Assembly (NCBI GenBank): GCA_024291935.2
Contig: CM044316.1
Coordinates: 73,052,501-73,116,500 of the forward strand
Origin: Okapia johnstoni
Taxonomy: Eukaryota > Chordata > Mammalia > Artiodactyla > Giraffidae
Direction of reading: 5' to 3'
Length of the DNA: 64,000 nt
How positions within the stretch are numbered: position 1 is the stretch's first letter; each line of letters begins with the position of its first letter. Under the pieces are notes generated by a model, which had not been told where the DNA came from, ran no database searches, and was given only the letters and a program-made list of their open reading frames with translations. The position numbers were made by a program, and so were the translations under genes. Positions 36,466-46,744 of the stretch are shown here, piece by piece.

Positions 36466-36877
36466 AAGGTAGATATATAAGATTGTGAATACAGGATTGT
36501 ATGATAAATATGTGTTTACCTTTACAAAGAAACGGCTAACCTGTTTTCCGAAGTGGGTGAACCATTTTACATTCATACTTGAAATGTATGAAAGATCCAT
36601 ATTCTTTCTACACTTGGTGTTGTCAGTAATTTTTATTTTAGCCATTTAATAGGCATATTATTGTATCTTATTGTGGCTTTAGTTTCTATGCCCTTAATGG
36701 CTAAGGATATGACTTCATGTGCTTATTTGACATCTGTGAATCATTCTTGGTGAAATGTTTTTTCAAATTTTACCCATGTTTTTAGTTGGATTGTTTTTAT
36801 TTATCAGATATGTGATTTGAAAATATCTTCTTCTAGTCTATCACTGGTCTGTTCATTTTATTAATAGGGTCTTATCA
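36466..36877 (-). mobile_element. L1 3' region, reverse strand (segment b)
   Basis: CTGTTTTCCGAAGTGGGTGA, CATTTTACATTCATACTTG and TAATTTTTATTTTAGCC follow segment a in L1 order. Interrupted by a SINE at 36878. Confidence 0.85.
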
Positions 36878-37174
36878 GGGCTTCCCTGAGAGCTCAGTTG
36901 CTAAAGAATCTGCCTGCAGTGCAGGAGACCCCAGTTCAATTTCTGGTTTGGTAAGATCCCCTGGAGAAGGGATAGGCTACCCATTGCAGTATTCTTGGAT
37001 TTTCCTTGTGGCTCAGCTGGTAAAGAATCCACTTGCAATGCAGGAGACCTGGGTTTGATCCCTGTGTTGGGAAGATCCCCTGGAGAAGGGAAAGGCTGCC
37101 CACTCTAGTATTCTGGCCTGGAGAATTCCATGGGCTTGCAAAGAGTTGGACACGACTGAGCAAGTTTAACTTTT
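36878..37174 (+). mobile_element. Composite Bov-tA SINE (two heads)
   Basis: Two tRNA-like heads in tandem, GGGCTTCCCTGAGAGCTCAG at 36878 and GATTTTCCTTGTGGCTCAGC near 36999, then the Bov-A body ending GGACACGACTGAGCAAGTTT. It sits inside the L1. Confidence 0.92.
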
Positions 37175-37725
37175 GTAGAGCTAAAGTTTTTATTTTTGAT
37201 AAAGGCTAGTTTGTGGATTTTTTTTTTCCTTTTATGGATTTTTCTATTGGTGTTATGTCTAAGGACACTTTATCTAACCCTAGGTCATGAAGATTTTCTT
37301 TTAAAAAAGTTTTATAGTTTCATGTTTTACATTTAGATCTATGATCTATTTTGAGTTCATTTTTGTTCAGTTTGAGCTTCATTTTCTTGGATATGAATGT
37401 CCGATTGAACTAATAAATTAGTTGAAAAGACTTTCCTTTCTCTATTGAATTGCTTTTGCACCTTTATTAAATATCATGGACTGTACTTGTGTGCGTCTGA
37501 TTTTTGACTCTGTCTTCTGTTTCGTGAACCTATGTGTATATTCTCCCACCAGTACCACACTGTCTGAAATACAGCAGCTACATTATAAACCTTAAGACTG
37601 GGTTTTGTGATTCCTCCAACTTTATTCTTTTTTTCAATATTATTTTAGATAATTTAGTTATTGTACCTTTGAAAATAAATTTCAAAAGCATTCTCTTTAC
37701 AAAAAACTACAATTGAGTCTTCTAG
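37175..37725 (-). mobile_element. L1 ORF2 3' part, reverse strand (segment c)
   Basis: GAGCTAAAGTTTTTATTTTT, CATTTAGATCTATGATCTAT and ACCAGTACCACACTGTCTG continue the L1 in order. It stops near 37725, next to a BovB. Confidence 0.88.
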
Positions 37726-37747
37726 TCCACAAACAGTGTTTTTTTTT

Positions 37748-38812
37748 AGGTTTTCCTTGACTGTGGATCACAATAAACTGCGGAAAATTCTGAAAGAGAT
37801 GAGAATACCAGACCACCTGATCTGCCTCTTGAGAAACCTGTATGCAGCTCAGGAAGCAACAATTAGAACTGGACATGGAACAACAAACTGGTTCCAAAAC
37901 GGGAAAGGAGTATGTCAAGGCTGTATATTGTCAGCCTGCTTGTTTAACTTATATGCAGAGAACATGAGAAATGCTGGGCTGGATGAAGCACAAGTGGAAT
38001 CAAGATTGCCGGGGGAAATATCAATAACCTCATATATACAGATGACACCACCCTTATGGCAGAAAGTGAAGAACTAAAAAGCCTCTTGATGAAAGTGAGA
38101 GAGGAGAGTGAAAAAGTTGGCTTAAAGCTCCACCTTCAGAAAACTAAGATCATGTCATCTCATCCCATCACTTCATGGGAAATAGATGGGGTAACAATGA
38201 AAACAGGGTCAGACTATTTTTGGGGGCTCCAAAATCACTGCTGATGGTAATTGCAGCCATGAAATTAAAAGACACTTACTCCTGGGAAGGAAAGTTATGA
38301 CCAACCTAGGTAGCATATTAAAAAGCAGAGACATTACTTTGCCAACAAAGGTCCGTCTAATCAAGGCTATGGTTTTTCCATTGTTCATGTATGGATGTGA
38401 GAGTTGGACGGTGAAGAAAGCTGAGCGCCGAAGAGTTGATGCTTTTGAACTGTGGTGTTGGAGAAGACTCTTGAGAGTCCCTTGGACTGCAAGGCGATCC
38501 AACCAGTCCATCCTAAAGGAGATCAGTCCTGGGTGTTCATTGGAAGGACTGATGTTGTAGCTGAAACTCCAATACTTTGGCCACCTCATGCGAAGAGTTG
38601 ACTCATTGGAAAAGACCCTAATGCTGGAAAGGATTGGGGGCAGGAGGAGAAGGGGATGACAGAGGATGAGATGGTTGGATGGCATCACTGACTTGATGGG
38701 CATGGGTTTGGGTAAACTCTGGGAGTTGGTGATGGACAGGGAGGCCTGGCATGCTGCAATTCATGGGGTCGCAAAGAGTCGGACACGACTGAGCGACTGA
38801 ACTGAACTAAAC
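37748..38812 (+). mobile_element. BovB 3' third, 5'-truncated
   Basis: From TTCCTTGACTGTGGATCACA to the intact 3' end GACTGAGCGACTGAACTGAA. The RT active site reads YTDD (38034-38045). Frames are broken by deletions (for example in GAGAACATGAGAAATGC and CACAAGTGGAATC) and a TAG at 38558. Its 38079-38161 segment is the donor-like match of the insert at 39981-40063. Confidence 0.94.
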
Positions 38813-39329
38813 AAGCTATACCATTTAAAGCATACTATAAATAACATCAATTTAAATATGACAGTGCAATTTTTGTAATCTTGATTTCTCTCACTGTATG
38901 TAGAGATTAAAAAGTAGGAGTGAGTTAGAATTTCCTTGACCTCAGAGAGCCTTGTTAAACAGATGTCTTTGTTATACTGTTTACTCTTTCAGGTAAAGTT
39001 TATTGGAGGATCCAAGCTTCGTTTTCTTTGTTGAATTTTTAGTATAGTAACATATGTTGATGAAAACTGGCCATATAGTATAATCTTTATTCAAAACTGA
39101 AAGTATGCAAAAAAAATAATTTAAAAAAAAGATATACTGTTACAACAATTAAAAGCTAATTGTTTTTTTTTTGTGCAACTTCTGGAAAGAATGTGATATT
39201 TCTGGCTACAAATGATCCAAACCAGTGCAATAGTGGAGCTATGCCTGTTGTGACTAGAACCATAACAGTGGATTATAATGGTATTTTCACTCATTTGTTA
39301 TTCTTCTTGGTCGTTTTATATCTTTGACA
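38813..39329. other. Unique intronic DNA
   Basis: No named repeat. 39191-39282 stays open in one frame between an AG and a GT after a T-rich tract, but it is too short to call an exon. Confidence 0.4.
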
Positions 39330-39439
39330 GCTATTTTTTTAAGTCTTTAGTTTTAGACTTATAGAGAAAGTGGCAAAAATACTAAGAAGAATTCCTGCAT
39401 ATCCTTTACGCTGTATCCCCTAATATTCAGAAAGCTTAG
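39330..39439 (-). mobile_element. L1 3' fragment, reverse strand (part 1)
   Basis: GACTTATAGAGAAAGTGGCA and TCCCCTAATATTCAGAAAG match the same L1 3' stretch as 35.5 kb. It resumes after the SINE at 39646 (ATAATCATGGTACAATTATT) up to about 39757. Confidence 0.75.
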
Positions 39440-39645
39440 AAAGAAAGTGAAGTCGCTCAGTCGTGTCTGATTCTTTGCGACCCCATGGACTGTAGCCTGC
39501 AACGCTCCTCCATCCATGGGATTTTCCAGGCAAGAGTACTGGAGTGGGTTGCTATTGCCTTCTCCAGGAGATCTTCCCGACCCAGTGTTACAACCCTGGT
39601 CTCCCGCACTGCCTGCAGACTACCCTCTGAGCCACCAGGGAAACC
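39440..39645 (-). mobile_element. Bov-tA SINE inside L1
   Basis: Reverse strand, GTCGCTCAGTCGTGTCTGAT to GAGCCACCAGGGAAACCC, near full length. Confidence 0.92.
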
Positions 39646-39757
39646 CTAATCAACCAAGACCCAACACATAATCATGGTACAATTATTAACAATTAGAATG
39701 TTAACATTGACATGGTAATCTACAGATCTTATATGATGTTTCCCAGTTTTACTACTA
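39646..39757 (-). mobile_element. L1 3' fragment, reverse strand (part 2)
   Basis: ATAATCATGGTACAATTATT and ATGATGTTTCCCAGTTTTAC continue the L1 of 39330-39439 after the SINE. Confidence 0.72.
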
Positions 39758-39980
39758 TCTTAGTCTGCCCACGCTTCTGTAACAAAATACCAAAGATTGG
39801 ATGGCTTATAGGAGAGGAATTTATTTCTTACAGTTCTGTGGCTATGAAGTCCAAGGTCAAGGAACCATCCTATTCAGTTCTTGGTGAGCACCTGCTACCT
39901 GGCTTTCAGTTGACTGCCTTCTTGTGTATTCTCTTGTGGTGGACAGAAGCTGGGTGTAATTTCTTCCTCTTCTTATAAAG
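39758..39980 (-). mobile_element. MaLR (MLT1/MST-type) LTR, part 1
   Basis: TTCTGTAACAAAATACCAAA, GATTGGATGGCTTATAGGAG and TTTCTTACAGTTCTGTGGCT are the reversed 3' end of a MaLR LTR. It is interrupted by an 83-bp BovB-derived piece at 39981 and resumes at 40064. Non-coding and ancient. Confidence 0.75.
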
Positions 39981-40063
39981 AAGCCTCTTGATGAAAGTGA
40001 GAGAGGAGAGTGAAAAAGTTGGCTTAAAGCTCCACCTTCAGAAAACTAAGATCATGTCATCTC
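39981..40063 (+). mobile_element. 83-bp BovB-derived insert, identical to 38079-38161
   Basis: Every base matches 38079-38161, including variants I regard as private to that copy (AAGCTCCACCTTCAG, ATCATGTCATCT). There is no BovB end, tail or TSD. It splits a MaLR LTR. The decamer ATCATGTCAT near its right end (40051-40060) also occurs in the LTR just outside (40073-40082). Confidence 0.9.
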
Positions 40064-40213
40064 CTTTTACTAATCATGTCATAGAGGTCCTGCCTTTGTG
40101 AATTCATCTAAACAAATCACTTCCCAAAAGCCCCACCTCCAATACCACCATAGTAGAAGGGGTTAGGGCTTCAACACATGAATTTTAGGGAGAAACAAAT
40201 GTTCAGTTCATAA
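40064..40213 (-). mobile_element. MaLR (MLT1/MST-type) LTR, part 2
   Basis: AATCACTTCCCAAAAGCCCC, ACCTCCAATACCACCATAG and AACACATGAATTTTAGGG match the reversed 5' end of the MaLR LTR, continuing from 39980. Confidence 0.8.
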
Positions 40214-40460
40214 TGCTCATAAAGGTTTTTTCCTGGTCCAGAATATAAGTGTCTCACATTGCTTTTAATGGTCTTTATTATCTTTTAGTCTGTGAAAGTT
40301 GTTTAGTCTTTGTTTTTCTTGACTTTGTAGAACACTGGTTATTTAATGTGATGTTTTCTCATGTTTAGGTTGAATTTATGGAATTTTTCAAAGAAATGAT
40401 GTTTTATCCTACTCAGTGCAACATGTTAGGAGGTACATGTTATCTATCTGGATTATTGTG

Positions 40461-40670
40461 TGTATGTGCTCAGTCGTTTCCGTCTTTCTGTAACCCCATG
40501 GACTGTAGCCTGCTAGGCTCCTCTGTTCATGGAACTTTCCAAGCAAGAATACTGGAGTGGGTTGCTATTTCCTTCTCTAGGGGATCTTCCCAACCCAGAG
40601 ATTGACTTGTATCTCCTGAGTCTCCTGGATTGGCAGACAGATTCTTTACCACTGCACCACCTGGGAGCCC
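40461..40670 (-). mobile_element. Bov-tA SINE
   Basis: Reverse strand, GTATGTGCTCAGTCGTTTCC to CTGCACCACCTGGGAGCCC. Confidence 0.9.
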
Positions 40671-40852
40671 ATTTGCATTATTACTGGTGATATTAACTTT
40701 GAATACTTGATTAAAAGAGTGTCTGCCAGGTTTCTTTCAACTGTAACTGCTATTTTTTTCCTTTTGTGGTTAAGTATCTTGTGGGTAGATAAGAGTACAC
40801 AAATGTCCTATTTTAATCATACTTTTACCCACTAATTTTAGCACACATTGAT

Positions 40853-41090
40853 GACATTTTAAATTTAATTTTTACTAGAGTATAGTTGCTTTACAGTGTT
40901 GTTTTAGTTTATACTGTACAGCAAAGTGAATCAGCTATATGTATATGTGTGTGTGTATATGTATACACACGTATCTCTCCTTTTATCGATTTCTTTGCCA
41001 TCACGTCACCACAGAGCACTGAATAGAGAAATAGAAACCCTCAAGCTATACAGTAGGTTCTCATTGTATTGATGATTTTTGTCTCCAGTA
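40853..41090 (-). mobile_element. Ruminant-type L1 3' UTR fragment
   Basis: AGAGTATAGTTGCTTTACAG, TACAGCAAAGTGAATCAGCT and CTATACAGTAGGTTCTCATT are the reversed artiodactyl L1 3' UTR. Confidence 0.82.
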
Positions 41091-41097
41091 CCTATTA

Positions 41098-41800
41098 TTC
41101 TGATATATCTAGCCGTGAATTTCTTGTTTCATCATTCGTTTACTTTATTAATTGGAATTCTGCTATGAGGTAAAGCTGTTTATTCTCTTCCATTTATTTT
41201 TTCAATTATTTATTTATATGCATATGTACTGTCATGAGTATATTTATTTTATTCTATGGGTTAAATTGTTCTCATTTATTTTGTTCTCATCGATTTTGCC
41301 ATTGGGAACTTACTCAACTTTTGTGTCTTTTAGATATGTCTCCATTACTTCCAGCCCTTCCTGACTTTGTGGCACCACAAGACCCATCTTGTCTTTCCTG
41401 ACATGGCTATGCAATCGACCATTTATCCAAAGATAAATAGTTTTTTAAAATTTAAGATTAAATATTGTAATCAATATCAGGGTACTAGGTGTGCTTCTAG
41501 CTACTGAGGTGCTATTGCTTTTAGGTCCTTTCTGCTGACTCGCAGAGCTAGCAAATACATGTGTGTACTTATAAATATATGTACACACATCTGTATTTCT
41601 CCATCTGTGTATACGTTAAAAGCCATTAGTTCAGGCCAGTGTCACAGAGTTTATTTTAACCTTCCCCCTCTTCTTAATTTGCAACTTCCTCTGACAGGGA
41701 AAATTCTGGCTTTCATCATCCACAATATGTTAGTTATTTACTCAGTCCTAGTATACACATAGTTTCAGAATTGTTTACTCATATCCTAGTGAAAAACAAA
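41098..41800 (-). mobile_element. Old L1M fragment, reverse strand
   Basis: TTTATTAATTGGAATTCTGC, TTTGCCATTGGGAACTTACT and GGTACTAGGTGTGCTTCTAG match an old L1M section I recognise from mammalian introns. Confidence 0.6.
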
Positions 41801-41847
41801 TTTTCTAAATATAGTACACTATTCATATGTAGTTCTTTTTGTCTTTT

Positions 41848-43568
41848 GCTGCTGTTCAGTCCCTCAGTCATATCCAACTCTTTGTGACCCCATAGACTGT
41901 AGCATGCCAGGCCTCTCTATCCTTCACCACCTCTTGGAGCCTACTCAAACTCATGTCCATTGAGTCAGTGATGCCATCCAACTATCTCATCCTCTGTTGT
42001 CCCTTTCTCCTACTGCCTTCAATCTTTCCCTGCATCAGGGCTTTTTCTAGTGAGTCAGCTTTTTGTATCAGGTGGCCAAAGTATTGGAGCTTCAGTTTCA
42101 GCATCAGTCCTTTCAGTGAATACTCAGGGTTGATTTCCTTGTTGATTGACTGATTTGATCTCGTTGCAGTCCAAGGGACTCTCAAGAGTCTTCTCCAATA
42201 CCACAGTTCAAAAGCATCAGTTCCTCGACACACAGCCTTCTTTATGGTCCAACTCTCACATCCATACATGATTACTGGAAAAACCATAGCTTTGACTAGA
42301 CGGACATTTGTTGGTAAAGTAATGTCTCTGATTTTCAATATGCTGTCTAGGTTTGTCATAGCTTTTCTTCCAAGGAGCAAGCACCTTTTAATTTCATATC
42401 TGCAGTGATTTTGAAGCCCCCCAAAATAAAGTCTGTCACTGTTTCCACTGTTTCCCCATCTATTTGCCATGAAGTGATGGGACTGGATGCCATGATCTTA
42501 GTTTTTTGAATGTTGAGTTTAGGCAGGCTTTTTAACTCTCCTCTTTCACTTTCATCAAGAGGCTCTTTAGTTCCTCTACACTTTCTGCCATAAGGATGAT
42601 GTCATCTGCATGTCTGATGTTATTGATATTTCTTCTGGCAATCTTGATTCCAGCTTGTCCTTCATCCAGCCCAGCATTTTGCATGATGTCCTCTGCATAT
42701 AAGTTAAATAACCAGGGTGACAATATACAGCCTTGACATACTCCTTTCCCAATTTTGAACCAGTCCATTGTTCCATGTCCAGTTCTAACTGTTGTTTTTG
42801 ACCTGCATACAGTTTTCTCAGGAGGCAAGTGAGGTGGTCTGGTATTCCCATCTCTTGAAGAATTTTCCACAGTTTGTTGTGATCCACACAGTTAAAGACT
42901 TTAGTGTAGTCAGTGAAGCAAAAGTAGATGTTTTTCTGGAATTCTGTTGCTTTTTCTATGGTCCAGCCATAGAAATAGCTCAGGTGGAATTCTGTTACCT
43001 CCACTAGCTTTGTTTGTAGGGGTGTTTCCTAAGGCCCACTTGACTTTACATTCCAGGATGTTTGGCTAGGCGAGTGATTACACCGTTGAGGTTGTCTGGG
43101 CCCTAAGATCTTTTTTGTATAGTTCTTTGTGTATTCTTACCACCTCTTCTTAAAATATTTTGCTTCTGTTAGGTCCATACCATTTCCATTCTGTATTGTG
43201 CCCATCTTTGCATGCAATGGTCCCTTGATATCTCTTATATTCTTAAAGAGAGCTGTAGCCTTTTCCCTTCTATTGTTTTCCTCTATTTCTCTGCATTGAT
43301 CACTGAGGAAAGTTTTCTTGTCTCTCCTTGCTATTCTTTGGAACTCTGCATTCTGATAAGTATCTTTCCTTTTCTTCTTTGCCTTTAGCTTCTCTTCTCT
43401 TCTCAGCTTTTTGTAAGGCCTCCCCAGCTAGCCATTTTGAATTTTTGAATTTCTTTTTCTTGGGGATGGTTTTGATCACCACCTCCTGTACAGTGTCATG
43501 AACTTCTGTCGATAGTTCTTCAGGCACTCTCTCTATCAGATCTAATCCTGTGAATCTGTTTGTCACTT
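41848..43568 (-). mobile_element. BovB reverse strand, RT and linker (part 1)
   Basis: The 3' end is at CTGCTGTTCAGTCCCTCAGT. A 162-codon piece (41982-42470) covers the RT C-terminal region, and a 142-codon piece (42576-43004) covers RT motif A. The active site reads HADD in one frame. It is interrupted by a SINE at 43571 and resumes at 43797. Confidence 0.94.
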
Positions 43569-43570
43569 CT

Positions 43571-43796
43571 GGCTTCCCTGGTGGCTCAGATGGTAAAGAA
43601 TCCACCTGCAATGTGGGAAACCAGGGTTTGATCCTGGGTTTGGGAGATCCCCTGGAGGAGGGCATGGCAGCTCACTCCAGTATTCTTGCCTGGAGAATCC
43701 CCACAGACAGAGGAGCCTAGTTAGTTACAGTCCATGGGGTCACAAAGAGTTGGACATGAATGAGTGACTAAGTACGCTACAATAGTAGTAGTGAAT
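43571..43796 (+). mobile_element. Bov-tA SINE inside BovB
   Basis: Head GGCTTCCCTGGTGGCTCAGA, body GCCTGGAGAATCCCCACAGA, end GTTGGACATGAATGAGTGAC. It splits the reverse-strand BovB between GTTTGTCACTTCT and GAATAATTGTATGGGATTTG. Its 43628-43685 part recurs at 45745-45802. Confidence 0.93.
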
Positions 43797-44333
43797 AATT
43801 GTATGGGATTTGATTTAGTTTATACCTGAATAGTCTGGTGGTTTTCTTCACTTTCTTCACTTTCTTTTAAGTCTAAATTTGGCAGTAAGGAGTTCATGAT
43901 CTGAGCCACAGTCAGCTCCCAGTCTTGTTTTTGCTGACTGTGTAGAGCTTCTCCGACTTTGGCTGTAAAGAATATAATCAATCTGATTTTGGTATTGACC
44001 ATCTGGTGATGTCCATGTGTAGAGTCGTCTCTTGTGTTGTTGGAGAGGGTGTTTGCTATGTCCAGTGCCTTCTCTTGGTAAAACTATGTTAGTCTTTGGC
44101 CTGCTTCATTTTGTACAGCAAGGCCAAAGTTGCCTGTTACTCCAGGTATCTCTTGATTTCCCATTTTTTCATTCTAGTCTCCTGTGATGAAATGGACATC
44201 TTTTTTTGGTGTTAGTTCTAGAAGGTCTTGTAGGTCTTCATAGAACCATTCAACTTCAGCTTCTTCAGCATTAGCAGTTGGTCATAGACTTGGATTACTG
44301 TGATATTGAATGGTTTGCCTTTTATCTTTATCC
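43797..44333 (-). mobile_element. BovB reverse strand, endonuclease (part 2)
   Basis: Continues the element with the reversed endonuclease region, from AATTGTATGGGATTTGATTT to GATATTGAATGGTTTGCC, then loses similarity. A 60-codon piece (43820-44002) encodes QKQDWELTVAQIMNSLLPNL, a decayed version of the SDHELL part. Confidence 0.92.
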
Positions 44334-44459
44334 TTCCAATATGCAATTAAAATATCGCTTCCTAAAATGTCTTAGATTAATTATGTTTCTTCCCATCCTT
44401 TCAATGTTCCTGTTCTATTTTGGGTTCAACTCACATTCTGGTTTCCATTAACTATTTAG

Positions 44460-45290
44460 TTTTTGGGATCCGAATGATTGCCAAGACTCAGAGATATATA
44501 CAAGATATATTCAAAAAAGAGCCACTTCTCCTTCATTCCTGCTAACCTCTTCCCATTCCTATACTTTTTTCATTACATTCCTAGCAGCACCTCTAGGTAA
44601 CCAAGCTCATTTGTTTCTGATTTATATGTCCCGTACTTCTTTTGTACAAATGAGCCCATGTATTTTCTTATATTCTATTTTTTCTTTATATGAAGCATAG
44701 TACACCATCAATACTATTTCTTTGCATTTTGATTTTTTTCACATAGAACATGTCCAAGAAATCGCTCCATGTCAATTCATAATTTCCCTCTTTCATTTTT
44801 ACAAATATTTCACATTCCATTGTATAGAAATATAAATTTTTTAACTTCCATCCTGTGTATGAGCATTTAAGTTATTCCTAGTATTTTGCAGTTCAGACAG
44901 TGCTGCAGTGAATTATGTGTGTATTTTTGTATTGTCAGATGTTTATCTTCAAGATTAATTCCCAGATGTGTAATTGCTAGAAAATGCAGATATTGTTTTC
45001 TTAGATATTGCCAAATTCCCCTCTGTAAGAATTGGCCCTGTTTGCATTACCCTCAGCAACATACAAAATTGTCTAGTTCGCTAACAGAATGCATTGTTAC
45101 ACTTTTGAATTTTTTCTAGTCTGACAAGGTATCTCAGTGTTAGTTTTCATTTATCTAATTTTGAAAGAATTTGAACACCTTTTTTATGTTTATGAATCAT
45201 TTTTATCTTTCTTATATGATCTGTTCATATACTTTTCATTTTTTCCTGGATTTTTGTCCTTTGTACTTGAAATTTTACTATTTATATATT
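44460..45290 (-). mobile_element. Old L1 ORF2/3' fragment, reverse strand
   Basis: CATTCCATTGTATAGAAATA, CCCAGATGTGTAATTGCTAG and AGCAACATACAAAATTGTCT resemble the reversed end of an old L1 (the fresh-start CATTCCATTGTATGG motif). Highly diverged. Confidence 0.65.
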
Positions 45291-45392
45291 AAAAATTAAG
45301 TCGATGACATCCTTGTGTTGCCCATTTCCTTTATATATTAGAAACAGTAGCTCTTTGTGTGGGTATTACTTCTTTTAAAATGTTGCAGTGAT

Positions 45393-45442
45393 ATTCAAAA
45401 AACTAAGATCATTGTATCCGATCCTATCACTCCATGGCAAAT
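45393..45442 (+). mobile_element. BovB 50-bp piece left of a SINE
   Basis: ATTCAAAAAACTAAGATCAT to CTCCATGGCAAAT, which continues in BovB order after the SINE (GGCAAATAGATGGGG...). Confidence 0.88.
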
Positions 45443-45625
45443 GAAAGTGAAAGTCACTTAGTCGTGTCCAACTCTTGGAGACCCCATGGATTATACTGTC
45501 CATGCAATTCTCCAGGCCAGAATACTGGAGTGGGTAGCATTTCCCTTCTCCAGGGGATCTTCCCAACCTGGGGTTCAAACCCCATTGCAGACAGATTCTT
45601 TACCAGCTGAGCCACAAGGAAGCCC
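45443..45625 (-). mobile_element. Bov-tA SINE inside BovB
   Basis: Reverse strand, GAAAGTGAAAGTCACTTAGT to GAGCCACAAGGAAGCCC. A CAAAT repeat at both edges is a minimal TSD. Confidence 0.9.
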
Positions 45626-45629
45626 AAAT

Positions 45630-45730
45630 AGGTGGCAAATAGATGGGGCAAATAAACCATGGCAAATAGATGGGGAAAAAGTGGAAACAGTGATAGATTT
45701 TATTTTCTTGGGCTCCAAAATTACTGGACC
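45630..45730 (+). mobile_element. BovB piece with a small internal duplication
   Basis: TGGCAAATAGATGGGG occurs at about 45633-45648 and again at 45660-45675, separated by CAAATAAACCA. BovB then continues to GGGCTCCAAAATTACTG and breaks off. Confidence 0.88.
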
Positions 45731-45744
45731 GATAGTAGTACTAC

Positions 45745-45802
45745 TTGATCCTGGGTTTGGGAGATCCCCTGGAGGAGGGCATTGCAGCTCACTCCAGTAT
45801 TC
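45745..45802 (+). mobile_element. 58-bp internal SINE chunk, near-identical to 43628-43685
   Basis: TTGATCCTGGGTTTGGGAGA onward; 57 of 58 bases match the SINE 2.1 kb upstream. No SINE head, tail or TSD. Confidence 0.85.
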
Positions 45803-45952
45803 CTTCCTTATCACTCTGTGGAATAGGTATTATTGTTTCTTAAAGTGATTCAGGGATTAAATGAGTTACCTATTCCAGTGCCCTTTTGATATTTGGAGAA
45901 TCACTTTTATTAGTGTTGTTATTTTAACTTACTATTATGCCAAAGATACTTA

Positions 45953-46672
45953 GAGCCTCTTGATGAAAGTGAAAGAGGAAAGTGAAAAAGTTGGCTTAAC
46001 GCTCAACATTCAGAAAACTAAGATCATGGCATCCGGTCCCATCACTTCATGGCAGACAGATGGGGAAACAGTGTCAGACTTTATTTTTCTGCGCTCCAAA
46101 ATCACTGCAGGTGGTGACTACAGCCATGAAATTAAAAGACGCTTACTCCTTGGAAGGAAAGTTATGACCAACCTAGACAATGTATTAAAAAGCAGACATT
46201 ACTTTGCCAACAAAGGTCAGTCTAGTCAAGGCTATGGTTTTTCCAGTGGTCATGTATGGATGTGAGAGTAGGATGGTGAAGAAAGCTGAGCACCAAAGAA
46301 TTGATGCTTTTGAACTGTGGTGTTGGAGAAGACTCTTGAGTGTCCCTTGGACTGCAAGGAGATCCAACCAGTCCATCCTAAAGGATATCAGTCCTGGGTG
46401 TTCATTGGAAGGACTGATGTTGAAGCTGAAACTCCAGCACTTTGGCCACCTCATGCGAAGAGCTGACTCATTGGAAAAGACCCTGGTGCTGGGAAAGATT
46501 GGGGGCAGGAGGAGAAGGGGACGACAGAGAATGAGATGGCTGGATGGCATCACCGACTCGATGGACATGGGTTTGGGTGGACTCTGAGAATTGATGATGG
46601 ACAGGGAGGCCTGGCGTGCTACAGTTCATGGGGTTGCAGAGTCGGACACAACTGAGCAACTGAACAGAACTG
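45953..46672 (+). mobile_element. BovB 3' end, 5'-truncated
   Basis: From GAGCCTCTTGATGAAAGTGA to the 3' end CTGAGCAACTGAACAGAACTGAA. Two open pieces (45960-46265, 101 codons; 46204-46587, 127 codons) cover the RT C-terminal part in different frames, because AGCAGACATTACTTTGCC lacks the GAG of AGCAGAGACATTACTTTG and later bases shift. Confidence 0.94.
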
Positions 46673-46744
46673 AAAGTCTGTTGAACATTTAAATTAAATG
46701 AAAATATAGAAATGTAATGTAAAACAACTGTTACTTAATTTTGG

